From: Gilliamella sp. B3022
Lineage (GTDB): Bacteria > Pseudomonadota > Gammaproteobacteria > Enterobacterales > Orbaceae
Direction: 5' to 3'
Assembly: GCF_028751545.1 (NCBI RefSeq)
Contig: NZ_CP071867.1
Location: 2,535,313 to 2,599,312 of the forward strand
DNA length: 64,000 nt
Shown: positions 38,776-48,805 of the stretch, piece by piece
How the letters are laid out: the number at the start of each line of letters is the position of its first letter
How positions within the stretch are numbered: the first letter of the stretch is position 1
The notes under the pieces: generated by a model
Database searches by the model: none
Told to the model about the DNA's origin: nothing
Seen by the model: the letters and a program-made list of their open reading frames with translations, nothing else
Program-made: the position numbers and the translations under genes

Positions 38776-39207
38776 ATGGAACGACAATTACCCATTATTT
38801 TAGCCAGTCATGGACCCTTTGCTCAAGGCGCGCTTGAGTGTGCTCAAATGCTTATGGGACAACAGCAAGACATCGAAGTAATAACAGTTTTCGTCGATAG
38901 CAATATCGATCTTCTTCGGCAACAGATGGCAGAAAGTTATCAGCGCCTAAATAAAGGTGACGGTGTTATTATTCTTGTAGATCTCATGGGCGGCACACCA
39001 TGTAATCTTGCTGGTGAACTTTTAATACAACATGGTAATGTACTACTCTTTAGTGGATTCAACATTCCAGTATTGCTTGAAGTTCTAAATCATCGAGCAG
39101 GCTCCCTTAACGACGTTAAATCTGCCATTGAAGAAGTTTTTTCGCAAAGCTGTGTTGACGTTGCGCAAGTACTGAATTCACAACGTGAACAATTTGCTGA
39201 TTTGTAA
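38776..39207 (+). CDS. mannose-family PTS EIIA component
   Basis: A 143-residue cytosolic phosphocarrier. The phosphorylated histidine is His12 in ILASHGPFAQGALE, and DLMGGTPCN is the second family block. It accepts phosphate from HPr and gives it to EIIB of the same operon. This domain stands alone here, whereas E. coli ManX fuses IIA and IIB. AAGGAAA precedes the ATG. It is the first of five tightly spaced genes. Confidence 0.92.
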   Translation: MERQLPIILASHGPFAQGALECAQMLMGQQQDIEVITVFVDSNIDLLRQQMAESYQRLNKGDGVIILVDLMGGTPCNLAGELLIQHGNVLLFSGFNIPVLLEVLNHRAGSLNDVKSAIEEVFSQSCVDVAQVLNSQREQFADL

Positions 39208-39217
39208 GGAGAACAAT

Positions 39218-39691
39218 ATGCCAATTCATGTAGCAAGAATCGACGATCGTCTTATTCACGGACAAGTTATCACCACTTGGGTAAAAAACTACAATATAGA
39301 ACAAGTCCTGATTATTAACGATAAAGTGGCTAACGATAAAGTTCAACAATCGGTATTAACCATGTCTGCCCCACCAGAATTAAAAGTGTTAGTTTTTGGC
39401 GTTCAACAATTTATTGAAATCCTCAAAAAAACGCCTATCAAAAAACGGACTATGTTATTGTTCACCAACAGCATTGATGTCAATACGCTTGTATCAGAAG
39501 GATTAGAGATCGAAAAGCTCAACGTGGGAGGTATGCGTATGCAAGAAGGACGCCATCAATTATCACGAGCTGTTTCCGTCACACCTGAAGAAGAACAAGC
39601 ATTCAAAAGTCTCATTGAAAAAAATGTGATTGTTGAGGTTCAAATGGTTCCCAAAGATCCAGTTGTTTTGCTCAATACACTGATTAATTAA
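39218..39691 (+). CDS. mannose/fructose/sorbose-family PTS EIIB component
   Basis: A 157-residue protein with the standard start IHVARIDDRLIHGQVITTW; His14 is the phosphorylated residue. LNVGGMRMQEGRHQLSRAVS is the other strongly conserved block. The start at 39218 follows AAGGAGAAC, and an upstream in-frame ATG at 39185 lies inside the EIIA gene. It passes phosphate to the sugar as it enters through EIIC-EIID. The sugar cannot be named from sequence; mannose, fructose, sorbose, N-acetylgalactosamine and others are used by this family. Confidence 0.92.
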   Translation: MPIHVARIDDRLIHGQVITTWVKNYNIEQVLIINDKVANDKVQQSVLTMSAPPELKVLVFGVQQFIEILKKTPIKKRTMLLFTNSIDVNTLVSEGLEIEKLNVGGMRMQEGRHQLSRAVSVTPEEEQAFKSLIEKNVIVEVQMVPKDPVVLLNTLIN

Positions 39692-39732
39692 TCTTAATTA
39701 GCTATTTATTGATTATATTTGGAGGTTAACCT

Positions 39733-40539
39733 ATGTTAACACAGGCTATTTTTGTCGCCATATGGGCGGGAATTTGTTCATTGGATGACGTTGGTCCACA
39801 AATGTTACGTAGACCATTATTAACAGGAACTATAGCTGGCATTATTATGGGCGATCTGATTCAAGGACTTGCAATCAGTGCCACACTTGAACTTATGTGG
39901 ATGGGTATTGGTAACGTGGGTGCTTATTCAGCACCCGATATTGTTGCAGGCTCAATAATTGGTGTATCGTTAGGCATTGCGACTCAAGGTGGAATTGCTG
40001 CGGGTGTTGCATTAGCGCTTCCTGTTTCAATACTTTGCCAACAGTTGTTAATTGTTTGGCGATCTTTTGCCTGTTTCCTAAATCCATGGGCAGAAAAAAG
40101 TATACAAAATGGCAGTTATAAGGGATTGGTCAAAATTCATTACTTTTCTTCACCAGTTTGGTTTCTAATTCGAGCTGTACCTTGCTTCTTAGCAATCTAT
40201 TTTGGCAGCGATCTTATCAAAACCATTTTAGACGCTATTCCAAAAGATATCATTACTGGCATGGGCGTTGCGTCAAAATTAATTCCTGCTGTGGGTATCT
40301 GTATTTTATTACTGATGCTTTTAAAAGGCACCATGTGGTTTTTCTTTTTACTTGGTTTTGTATTAACCAGTTATCTTAAATTACCGATTATCCCGATTAC
40401 ATTTATAGCACTGGCGTTTGCGGTTTTGTATGACATGGCGTTTATGGCTGGTAAAAAGAATGAAAATTCAAGTAGTAAAACAGAGGATAAATCTACAGTC
40501 AATAATAATATTGCAGTTGAAGAGGAATACGATCTATGA
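39733..40539 (+). CDS. mannose-family PTS EIIC component
   Basis: A 268-residue membrane protein of the ManY type. It begins with an early helix and the family block DVGPQMLRRPLLTGTIAGII, then GDLIQGLAISATLELMWMG and NVGAYSAPDIVAGSIIG, which line the sugar path in this family. The last 25 residues are a charged cytoplasmic tail rich in Asn, Ser and Glu. TTGGAGGT precedes the ATG. The stop overlaps the EIID start by four bases. Confidence 0.92.
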   Translation: MLTQAIFVAIWAGICSLDDVGPQMLRRPLLTGTIAGIIMGDLIQGLAISATLELMWMGIGNVGAYSAPDIVAGSIIGVSLGIATQGGIAAGVALALPVSILCQQLLIVWRSFACFLNPWAEKSIQNGSYKGLVKIHYFSSPVWFLIRAVPCFLAIYFGSDLIKTILDAIPKDIITGMGVASKLIPAVGICILLLMLLKGTMWFFFLLGFVLTSYLKLPIIPITFIALAFAVLYDMAFMAGKKNENSSSKTEDKSTVNNNIAVEEEYDL

Positions 40540-41351
40540 ATAACGACAAGAAAATTACTAAAAAAGATCTTAATCGTGTCTTTTGGCGTATACAAACCAT
40601 ACCTTTTTCTTTTAATTATGAAAAATTACAAACCATCGGTTTTGCTCATTGCATGATCCCTATTTTAGATCGACTGTATAAAGATGCGGATAAAGAAACA
40701 CGCATCCGAGCTATGAAACGTCACTTTGAGTTTTTTAATACCCAAGTTAACGCAGGCGCATTGATATTAGGTGTTACCGCTGCCATGGAAGAAAAAACTA
40801 CAGAAGAAGAAAAAGATGCGGTGATTTCTTTAAAAGCGGGTTTAATGGGACCTTTTGCAGGATTGGGCGATAGCTTATTAAAATTCACTTGGATGCCAAT
40901 TTGCGGCAGCATTGGTGCTGCCTTTGCTTTACAAGGTAACGTGATTGGGCCGATCTTGATGTTCTTTATTTATAATTTAGTCAATATTTTTACCAAATAT
41001 TTCTTTGTACATTATGGCTATAATAAAGGGGTTGATCTTATCGAGCAATCCAAAAATTCAAATATTATTCAAAGAATTAGCAATTTAGCCAATGTAGTTG
41101 GTGTTATGGTGCTCGGATCCTTAATTGCCACAACAGTAAAAGTATCAACGCCCCTATTAATAGAAGTGGGGGAACAAACAATCAAAGTACAAGATATGTT
41201 TGATAAAGTTATGCCAAATTTATTAACTATCCTTTTTGCATTAGGGGTGTTTTATTTGGTCAAAAAATTCCAAGGAAAATATACCGTTTCATTGATTATA
41301 GCGGTGATGGTAATTGGGGTCATTCTTTCGATGTTGGGTATACTACATTAA
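40536..41351 (+). CDS. mannose-family PTS EIID component
   Basis: A 271-residue ManZ-type membrane protein that forms the sugar channel with EIIC. Family blocks: WRIQTIPFSFNYEKLQTIGF near residue 12, HFEFFNTQVNAGALILGVTAAME, and GLMGPFAGLGDSLLKFTW. The ATG lies in an ATGA overlap with EIIC, and GAGGAA near the end of EIIC serves as ribosome site. Some EIID/EIIC pairs also act as bacteriocin or phage entry points; this is family knowledge only. Confidence 0.92.
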   Translation: MNNDKKITKKDLNRVFWRIQTIPFSFNYEKLQTIGFAHCMIPILDRLYKDADKETRIRAMKRHFEFFNTQVNAGALILGVTAAMEEKTTEEEKDAVISLKAGLMGPFAGLGDSLLKFTWMPICGSIGAAFALQGNVIGPILMFFIYNLVNIFTKYFFVHYGYNKGVDLIEQSKNSNIIQRISNLANVVGVMVLGSLIATTVKVSTPLLIEVGEQTIKVQDMFDKVMPNLLTILFALGVFYLVKKFQGKYTVSLIIAVMVIGVILSMLGILH

Positions 41352-41365
41352 TTAGGTAAAAAACA

Positions 41366-42430
41366 ATGGAAAAACAAAATAAAGAAGCGGTATCAGCGGT
41401 ACGAAATCATCAAGGACAAATTATTATAACTTTTGATCCATCAGATCAAAAATCCGTTGATCTTTATTGGACTGAAGAGACTGATGCCCATACCAAAAAT
41501 AAAACATTGATTAGCAAAAATGTACAAAGTCCGGTGATTTTTGATGATCCGTTACACGCTAAAAAACGTATTTATTTTATTTTACATAAAGAAGGTAAAT
41601 CTCCGTTAATATTTGGTGAAAGAACTCTACCAATAACAGGCTTAAACAATTTCCGTGATTTTGGAGGATATGTCGGAGCTAACGGTAAACGTGTTAAATG
41701 GGGACAATTATACCGCTCCAACCATCTTCATGGTTTGAAGCCAGATGCACAACAATACATTACTGCATTAAAAATTAAAACAATTATTGATTATCGCAGT
41801 GATAATGAAATTAAAACCAGTCCCAATTCATCAATTGGCGAAATAAAGACCTATCATTTAGATGCATCTGCGCAAACGGCTGAACTTGCTGCTCAATTTG
41901 CTGCTGACCCAAGCAATGAAGATCAAGCATTAATTGAAAGCGTGTTAAGAGATATTCCTCGAGAATTCGTCAACGGAGAAGGCGTACAAGTCCTTGAACA
42001 ATATCGAGGCTTTGTATTGAGTGAAAAATCCAAAAATGCTTATCGACAAATGCTCAGAGTCGTTTTAGATGCCAACAACAGCCCAAGCCTTCAACACTGT
42101 CGTGGCGGTAAAGATAGAACTGGATATGGTGTATTATTGATCCAAATTATGCTAGGTCTATCGGAATCGGATATGATATATGATTATATGTTAACTCATG
42201 AGAATCGTTTAGAACGAAATAAAATCAAAATGGAAGCTTATCGTAAAATTACCGATGATGAAGATGTACTGGGTTATTTATTAAGTTTAATTGATACCCG
42301 TGTTAGTTTTATAATCGAAATTCTTAATACAATGAAAAAAGTTGCTGGCTCACCAGAGAATTACATTAAACAAGAATTAGGTTTTACAGATCAAGATTTT
42401 AAAACCCTGCAAGATATTTATTTGGAATAA
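41366..42430 (+). CDS. tyrosine-protein phosphatase (Y_phosphatase3 type)
   Basis: A 354-residue cytosolic protein: an N-terminal beta-rich domain (about 15-85), then a phosphatase domain opening with NFRDFGGY (95-102) and LYRSNHLHGL. The catalytic P-loop HCRGGKDRTG has Cys245 and Arg251. Relatives, such as the Listeria LipA type, dephosphorylate phosphotyrosine and sometimes phosphoinositides. It is the last gene of the PTS operon, 14 bases after EIID. It may act on the incoming sugar phosphate or on a protein of the system; the sequence does not say which. A bidirectional terminator follows. Confidence 0.85.
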   Translation: MEKQNKEAVSAVRNHQGQIIITFDPSDQKSVDLYWTEETDAHTKNKTLISKNVQSPVIFDDPLHAKKRIYFILHKEGKSPLIFGERTLPITGLNNFRDFGGYVGANGKRVKWGQLYRSNHLHGLKPDAQQYITALKIKTIIDYRSDNEIKTSPNSSIGEIKTYHLDASAQTAELAAQFAADPSNEDQALIESVLRDIPREFVNGEGVQVLEQYRGFVLSEKSKNAYRQMLRVVLDANNSPSLQHCRGGKDRTGYGVLLIQIMLGLSESDMIYDYMLTHENRLERNKIKMEAYRKITDDEDVLGYLLSLIDTRVSFIIEILNTMKKVAGSPENYIKQELGFTDQDFKTLQDIYLE

Positions 42431-42451
42431 CAATTTTTATATTCATCATTT

Positions 42452-42478
42452 CAAAAGCGCAAATACCTTGCGCTTTTG
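42452..42478. terminator. bidirectional terminator between the PTS operon and ydiJ
   Basis: A perfect 11-bp stem CAAAAGCGCAA / TTGCGCTTTTG with a 5-nt loop. It sits between convergent genes, the phosphatase ending at 42430 and ydiJ ending at 42511. Confidence 0.85.
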
Positions 42479-42510
42479 CTTTAAAACTTAGGAAATTTTG
42501 ACTCAATTAA

Positions 42511-45500
42511 TTATTGATAATTTACTTGCATCATCGTTAATAATGCCTGGATAGGATGCTTTAAAATAAACTTATCAAATCGTTTAACCTGACTGCGACA
42601 AGAATAACCAGTTGTCAAACAACGTTCTTTAGGATAATGAGACAAGGCTTTTTGCCATGATAACTCATATAACTGTTTCGATGCAGCAAGATTATTAACT
42701 TCATGCCCATACGTACCTGCCATACCACAACACCCAACTTGGATGGGTTGCAAATCAACACCAAATTGCTTGAAAATCTGCTGCCACTGCTGATTACTGG
42801 CGGGTAATTGTGTCGTTTCACTACAATGACCAAGCAAATACCATTTTTCCTTATCTATTGTTCTTAATTGCATGCTGTCTGATAGGCGGACAGCAATATT
42901 GATTAACCATTCATGTGAAAGCAATACTTTAAAATCACTGTCGTTATCCCCAAGTATTAGTTTATATTCATCTCGATAGCAAAGTACCAATGCGGGATCG
43001 ACCCCAACCATGGGTATGCCCAATTTAGCAATGTGTGATAAAACTCTTGACGCGGTTTGTGCCGTTTTAGCAAATTGTTTTAAAAACCCTTTAATATGCT
43101 GAGCTTTACCGTTTGGTACAAAAGGTAACACAACGGGTTTATAGCCTAACATTTCAATTAGACGGACAAAATCATAAACCACTTTGGCATCATAATAGCT
43201 AGTAAACGGATCTTGAACAACTAGAACATATTGAGATCGTTCCTCTTCTGAAAGAGTTTGTAATTGTTCAAGTTTAATATTTGCAGTGTTATGATTCACC
43301 ATTTGTTTTTTTAGCGTTGGCACCGACAACATAGGTAAGCTGACCATGCCAACGGTTTTATTGGTAACATATTCGGTGAAAGGCATCTTGATAAAAAAAT
43401 TAAAAAAACGTGGTGCTTTCGCCATCAAAGGTAGGTAAGATTCAATATTTCCAACTAAGTAATCGCGTATTGGTCTTAGATAACGGGTGTGATATAACTG
43501 CAAAAAACGCGCTTTAAAATCAGGTACATCAATCTTAATTGGACATTGTGTTGCACACGCTTTGCATGACAAGCAATGATTCATTGAGTCTTTGACCTCG
43601 TGAGAAAAGTCATATTCCCCAAATTTTGCTTTGACGGTGTAAGCCATTTTTTTTGCAAAAACAACTAATGTGCTATGTTTCGTAGGTAAAAGTGAATTAA
43701 GTTCCTGTTCTGTCATACCTGATTCAATCATTAAACGTAGCCACTCTCGCATTAAAGTTGCTCGACCTTTTGGTGAATATACACGGTTACCTGATAATTT
43801 CATCGATGGGCACATGGGGCTATTCACATCAAAATTAAAACAAAGACCATTACCATTGCATTCTGTTGCTCCATGAAAAACCTCTTTAACTCCCAGTGGA
43901 ATTTGGCGATCATAAAAGCCTCGCGTAATCGAGTCGACCTTTAACATGCCATCGTTGTTGTGTAAAGGTTGACAAATTTTTCCTGGATTTAAACGATTAT
44001 GAGGATCAAAAGCAGTTTTAATTATTCTCAGTCCCTGATATAACGCTTCACCAAAAAAAGCAGAACTGTATTCACTACGAAAACCTTTACCATGTTCACC
44101 CCATAATAATCCACCGTATTTAGCGGTTAAAACGGCAACTTGATCAGAAATGTTTTTCATCAATTTTTCTTGTTCAGGATCACACATATCCAATGCTGGG
44201 CGAACGTGCAATACTCCTGAATCGACATGACCAAACATCCCATAAGTTAAATGATAACTATCGAGTAAAGCACGAAATTCAGTTATATAATCTGCTAAAT
44301 GTTTTGGAGGCACACAGGTATCTTCAACAAAGGGAATCGGCTTTTGCCTTCCTTTAGCATTACCAAGTAATCCCACTGCTTTTTTCCGCATAGCATAGAT
44401 CTTTTCAATCTCATCTAAGTTTTCACACGTTTGATAGCCTAGAATACCTAAGGAATGATTAATTATGAGTTTGTCTATTTGTTTACCTAATTTATCCATT
44501 TTACCTTTAGTCAATTCATAATCATTACCAGCAAACTCAACAATATTGATACCTTGCATATCATGCCCGCGAACATCGGTAATTAACTCTTTAATTGATT
44601 GCCAGATAATATCTTCTTTAGCCAGTCCTAGAACCTTTGAATCAACAGTTTCAACAGACAATGCTTCAGCATTAACTAAAAAAGGAGCATTACTTAATGC
44701 AGATTGAAAAGAGTCGTATTTAATATTCATTAAAAAACGATATCTTGGTTTGGGCATAATGTGCAATTTAGCTTCAGTAACAAAGGCTAATGATCCTTCA
44801 CTGCCGGTTAAAATACGTGTTAAATCAAATTCAGTTAAATTATCATTAAAAACATTTTTCAAATCATAACCCGTTAAAGAGCGATTTAATTTAGGGAATT
44901 TATTTAAAATAAGTTGACGATGATTTTTACAATATTCATATACCGTACGGTAAATCATTGATTGAGTTGCCAGATCCTCAACTTCAGCAATGCTTTTTTT
45001 ACTCGTTTCAAGGATCTCACCATTGACTAATACGGCTTTAATGCATAAAGTATGATCAGAGGTTTTCCCATAGATCATCGATCCTTGTCCTGATGCATCG
45101 GTATTTATCATTCCACCAATAGTTGCCCGATTACTGGTGGATAATTCAGGTGCAAAAAAGTAATCGTACTGTTTTAAATATTCATTGAGTTGATCTTTAA
45201 TCACTCCAGCTTCAACTTTGACCCAGCCTTCTTCAATATTGACCGCTAATATTCGATTCATATAACGAGAAAGATCAACCACAATACCACTATTTAAAGA
45301 TTGTCCATTGGTTCCTGTACCTCCCCCTCTTGGTGTAAATTTCAGAGTTTGAAATGGTTCTTGGTTGGCTAACTGCATGATTAATTGAACATCATCAGTT
45401 GAACGAGGAAACACTATTGCTTGTGGCATTAATTGATAAATGCTGTTATCAGTCGACATGGTCAAACATGAAGCATAATCACTTGCTATATCACCCATAA

Positions 45501-45579
45501 AGCCTGAATCGTTAAGTGCCATTAAGTATGTTTTTGTGACCTCATCGAGTTGAGGCGAATTTGATAATCGAGGGATCAT
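42511..45579 (-). CDS. ydiJ: YdiJ, FAD-linked oxidase with 4Fe-4S domain (D-2-hydroxyglutarate dehydrogenase type)
   Basis: A 1022-residue protein (E. coli YdiJ 1018). It has an N-terminal FAD-binding PCMH domain with RGGGTGTNGQSL (84-95) and ATIGGMINTDASGQGS, then an FAD-oxidase C domain with YGMFGHVDSGVLHVRP. A ferredoxin-like segment with HCLSCKACATQCPIKIDVP follows near 665. The C-terminal part, with CCGMAGTYGHE, is a heterodisulfide-reductase-like cysteine-rich domain. Family members oxidise 2-hydroxy acids; E. coli YdiJ is reported to act on D-2-hydroxyglutarate. It is transcribed alone. The ATG has only a weak ribosome site. Confidence 0.92.
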   Translation of the reverse strand: MIPRLSNSPQLDEVTKTYLMALNDSGFMGDIASDYASCLTMSTDNSIYQLMPQAIVFPRSTDDVQLIMQLANQEPFQTLKFTPRGGGTGTNGQSLNSGIVVDLSRYMNRILAVNIEEGWVKVEAGVIKDQLNEYLKQYDYFFAPELSTSNRATIGGMINTDASGQGSMIYGKTSDHTLCIKAVLVNGEILETSKKSIAEVEDLATQSMIYRTVYEYCKNHRQLILNKFPKLNRSLTGYDLKNVFNDNLTEFDLTRILTGSEGSLAFVTEAKLHIMPKPRYRFLMNIKYDSFQSALSNAPFLVNAEALSVETVDSKVLGLAKEDIIWQSIKELITDVRGHDMQGINIVEFAGNDYELTKGKMDKLGKQIDKLIINHSLGILGYQTCENLDEIEKIYAMRKKAVGLLGNAKGRQKPIPFVEDTCVPPKHLADYITEFRALLDSYHLTYGMFGHVDSGVLHVRPALDMCDPEQEKLMKNISDQVAVLTAKYGGLLWGEHGKGFRSEYSSAFFGEALYQGLRIIKTAFDPHNRLNPGKICQPLHNNDGMLKVDSITRGFYDRQIPLGVKEVFHGATECNGNGLCFNFDVNSPMCPSMKLSGNRVYSPKGRATLMREWLRLMIESGMTEQELNSLLPTKHSTLVVFAKKMAYTVKAKFGEYDFSHEVKDSMNHCLSCKACATQCPIKIDVPDFKARFLQLYHTRYLRPIRDYLVGNIESYLPLMAKAPRFFNFFIKMPFTEYVTNKTVGMVSLPMLSVPTLKKQMVNHNTANIKLEQLQTLSEEERSQYVLVVQDPFTSYYDAKVVYDFVRLIEMLGYKPVVLPFVPNGKAQHIKGFLKQFAKTAQTASRVLSHIAKLGIPMVGVDPALVLCYRDEYKLILGDNDSDFKVLLSHEWLINIAVRLSDSMQLRTIDKEKWYLLGHCSETTQLPASNQQWQQIFKQFGVDLQPIQVGCCGMAGTYGHEVNNLAASKQLYELSWQKALSHYPKERCLTTGYSCRSQVKRFDKFILKHPIQALLTMMQVNYQ

Positions 45580-46390
45580 ATTGAATCAAGTTAATAATAA
45601 ATTTTACGCTTAGTGTAATCTAAGGGTTAAGCATCGTCAAAGTTTATTCAATTAATATTCAATAGTTTGTAAAGTCAATTTATTGTAAAATAATACCTCA
45701 ATTTCATATTGGATATTAATAGTCTCATGTAATATCAAATGATTAGCACTAGCATTTGAAAATGTTAATCGCCAGTCAAAAATAGGCAAAGATTGTATTT
45801 CCTTTTATTACCTTTGCTGTTAATCAATATTCTTCAAATAAACGTTCTAGTTAAATTTCAATAATCTTTCATTGTTGTTTTCAACTGAAGTGCAATCTTC
45901 TATTTTTTAGGACTATTTCTGATACTAGCCATTTTTTAACTATTGCTTTTATTTTTCTCCATTGGTATTGTGCACAAAAATACATTCAACTTTTTCATTT
46001 CAGCCTTGCTGTTTGACATCTTATGTTGCTTGACCTAAGGCTAATTATATGTTGTTTTTACTTATCTTTATATAAATCTCTCTCAGCTAACCTTCATTTG
46101 AGGAAACTTCAGCGGGCTGGTAACTTTATCAATATTTACTTTTATACAGAGCGTAATAAATTCTTTGATAATTACTGAGGGTGATTTTTCTATAGAATAT
46201 GCAGTTGCCATAAGCACTAATAAAAAATGCATTAAAAAAATTTACCAACAATCGCATTTTTATTTCCAATAGGATTGATATAAGTTCATGCAATTCTTAC
46301 TTGCTATACAATAAAAAATCACAATGAAGTATAAAAATCACACTATTTATTAGAATATTAGCAAACGACTTTGATGGGGATGTGATCTTA
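45580..46390. other. 800-bp gene-free region with shared remnants
   Basis: No gene was recognised. It contains TTCATATTGGATATTA (45703-45718) and CCAGTCAAAAATAGGCAAA (45772-45790). The same two words, one base different in the second, occur in the same order at 5925-5940 and 6206-6224. The two intergenic regions may keep pieces of the same old element or duplicated gene. Confidence 0.4.
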
Positions 46391-47098
46391 TTATATAAAA
46401 TTCTCAAGGATATCTTGCCATTGTTGATCAAACTTGGCTTCAATGACAATAGATTTATGATTAATTGGATGAATCATGTGTAACTTACTTGCATGCAACA
46501 TTAGCCGTTTTATAGCAAAAAATTCGGCAAAGGCACGGTTTTGATGTAAATCTCCGTGTTTACTGTCGCCTAGAATTGGATGAAAAATGTGTTTCATATG
46601 CCGACGTAATTGATGCTTACGACCAGTTTTAGGTTTCAATTCAACAAAGCTGTAACGGGCTGTATCAAATTTGCCGACTTTAATTGGCACTTCAATTTTA
46701 CTTATCCCTCGATAAGTCGTTACAGCGTCTTGAGCAACTTTATTGCTATCAGAAAATTTATCCGCAATTTTATCCAGTTCTTTAACTAAAGGATAATCAA
46801 TAACAGCTTCACCTTCAACATAACCGCGCACAATGGCATGATAAGTTTTTTCAATCTGCTTTGTGGCAAATTGTTCGGACATTAAACGAGCAATTTCACT
46901 GGATAGAGCAAAGAGTAAAACACCCGAAGTCGGTCTATCAAGTCTATGTATCGGAAATACATGCTGACCAATTTGATCACGCAATGTTTGCATCACCACT
47001 ACTGTTTCATGTTTATCTAACCAACTGCGATGCACAAGCCAACCACTTGGCTTGTTTATCGCAATTAAATCATTATCGTAATATAGAATTTCAAACAT
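46391..47098 (-). CDS. truC: TruC, tRNA pseudouridine(65) synthase
   Basis: A 235-residue RluA-family pseudouridine synthase. The catalytic aspartate is Asp54 in HRLDRPTSGVLL, the same number as in E. coli TruC. NKPSGWLVHRSWLD, LVELKPKTGRKHQLRRHM and DSKHGDLHQNR match TruC closely. It modifies U65 in tRNA-Ile and tRNA-Asp. The C-terminus is about 25 residues shorter than the E. coli protein, which ends in a poorly conserved tail. It lies ten bases after ybhA, so the two are probably one transcript. Confidence 0.94.
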   Translation of the reverse strand: MFEILYYDNDLIAINKPSGWLVHRSWLDKHETVVVMQTLRDQIGQHVFPIHRLDRPTSGVLLFALSSEIARLMSEQFATKQIEKTYHAIVRGYVEGEAVIDYPLVKELDKIADKFSDSNKVAQDAVTTYRGISKIEVPIKVGKFDTARYSFVELKPKTGRKHQLRRHMKHIFHPILGDSKHGDLHQNRAFAEFFAIKRLMLHASKLHMIHPINHKSIVIEAKFDQQWQDILENFI

Positions 47099-47108
47099 CG
47101 CGTTTTAT

Positions 47109-47927
47109 TTATAAAAACAAATTTTCAAGTTCGGATGCTATACTTGGACGGTTGTTATCGCCTATAGCATAGCTGGCGTTGGCTTTGACTTCTTCATCGG
47201 CATTACCCATCGCAATCCCTAATCCAGCAGCAGATAACATAGTAATATCGTTATAGCTATCGCCAAAAGCAACGATTTCGCTTAAATCGATATTTTCAAG
47301 CGAGGCCCAATGTCTTAGACCATTACCTTTCGTATTGCCTTTTATTGCAATATCGGCACGATTTGACCAAGACCATTCGCATGAAAAACAACCAATCTCA
47401 TCAACTGCCTTAGAAAAAGCTTGTAAAACTGGAATGTTATGACTACTGGTTGCAAACTTGTAAACGGCTTTAGCTTCGTCAATGACTTTTTCAAAACTCT
47501 CTACTTTGTCAATTTCGGGTTGTAAAAAATCGGGTAACGAATGAACCCATTTAAAAAATCCTTCAAGATGATCGTCAAGCACTTCATATGTCATCACTCT
47601 ATCGGTATAAATTAAGGTATGAATACCAAATTGATGAATCAGTTCAAGTAGAGTTTTAGCCTGCTCTTTGGTCATTGGTTTGGCCGCTAATGATTGTTGT
47701 TTTTCGAAATCGTAAAGATAAGTGCCATTACAACAGATCGCCGGTGTTGATAATTGAAGTTGATAATAGTAAGGATAAATAACACTATGGTGACGACCAG
47801 ATACTAATATCACTTTTACCCCTTTGGAACTGATTTTTTTGATCATGTCTGCTGTTTCAGGTAATACAAGCCGATCTGTAGTTAATAATGTACCATCCAT
47901 ATCGAACGCAACCGCTTTATACTTCAT
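47109..47927 (-). CDS. ybhA: YbhA, HAD-family (Cof-type) pyridoxal phosphate phosphatase
   Basis: A 272-residue phosphatase, exactly the length of E. coli YbhA. HAD motif I is DMDGTLL (Asp9, Asp11), motif II is in VILVSGRHHSV, and motif IV is VAFGDSYNDITML near residue 215. The cap domain lies between. TPAICCNGTYLYD and CEWSWSNRADIAIKGN are YbhA-type blocks that separate it from YidA and YigL. E. coli YbhA hydrolyses pyridoxal 5'-phosphate and other sugar phosphates. GAGGGAT precedes the ATG. It is first in a short unit with truC. Confidence 0.92.
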   Translation of the reverse strand: MKYKAVAFDMDGTLLTTDRLVLPETADMIKKISSKGVKVILVSGRHHSVIYPYYYQLQLSTPAICCNGTYLYDFEKQQSLAAKPMTKEQAKTLLELIHQFGIHTLIYTDRVMTYEVLDDHLEGFFKWVHSLPDFLQPEIDKVESFEKVIDEAKAVYKFATSSHNIPVLQAFSKAVDEIGCFSCEWSWSNRADIAIKGNTKGNGLRHWASLENIDLSEIVAFGDSYNDITMLSAAGLGIAMGNADEEVKANASYAIGDNNRPSIASELENLFL

Positions 47928-47995
47928 ATAATCCCTCTTCTATCTTTCTTTTCTATCAAACCCGCTAAACATTTTATTGATAATTAATCATTCAG

Positions 47996-48601
47996 TTAAA
48001 ATTCAATTTTTTGACGTCCAACAAATGAGTGCGATAAGGTTGTACCATCAACCATTTCAAGTTCACCACCAACTGGTACACCATGGGCAATTCTTGTTGC
48101 CACAACGTTAAATTCACCACACATTTGCGCGATATAATTAGCAGTAGCATCGCCTTCAACAGTTGGATTCGTAGCTAAAATCACTTCATTAATTGCTTCC
48201 GATGCTAATTTTTTTTTCAATAAATCCAGACCGATATCGCTTGGACCAATGCCATCTAACGGTGAGAGATGGCCTAATAGGACAAAATAACGCCCACTAT
48301 ACTGACCAGTTTGTTCAATAGCAACAATATCAGCAGGTGTTTCAACTACGCAAAGTTGTCCACTGCTTTGGCGACGAATATTTGCACAAATTGTACAAGT
48401 TTCTTGTTCAGTAAAGGTTCGACAATCATTACAATGACCAATATTAATCATTGCTTCATGAAGTTCATGAGCTAATTTAATACCACCTTGCCGATTGCGT
48501 TGTAATAAATGAAAGGCCATTCTTTGTGCGGATTTAGGTCCAACTCCTGGTAAACAGCGTAATGCTTCCATAAGTGAGTCTAATAATGGGCTAATTTGCA
48601 T
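47996..48601 (-). CDS. recR: RecR, recombination mediator protein
   Basis: A 201-residue protein, the same length as E. coli RecR. An N-terminal helix-hairpin-helix ([20 protein letters not shown]) is followed by a four-cysteine zinc finger (Cys57, Cys60, Cys69, Cys72) and a Toprim domain ([20 protein letters not shown]). It loads RecA on gapped DNA together with RecO (and RecF). In E. coli it follows dnaX-ybaB; neither is here, so the operon was broken up. The 200 bp between recR and plsY shows nothing clear. Confidence 0.95.
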   Translation of the reverse strand: MQISPLLDSLMEALRCLPGVGPKSAQRMAFHLLQRNRQGGIKLAHELHEAMINIGHCNDCRTFTEQETCTICANIRRQSSGQLCVVETPADIVAIEQTGQYSGRYFVLLGHLSPLDGIGPSDIGLDLLKKKLASEAINEVILATNPTVEGDATANYIAQMCGEFNVVATRIAHGVPVGGELEMVDGTTLSHSFVGRQKIEF

Positions 48602-48805
48602 GAATCTATTTTGTTACCATATATTTTATTTAATATTAATGATACCTTGTTTCAATAATCTATAAAACAAGAAATACGCTATTATTTCAATTTAATTATG
48701 ATTTGTTATGAAAATCCGTTGAAATAAAATTACATAAATTAAGTAAGTTGTTACTTGCAACATGACATAAAAAACCGTGACTCATGCTAATTGACAATAA
48801 CTTCA

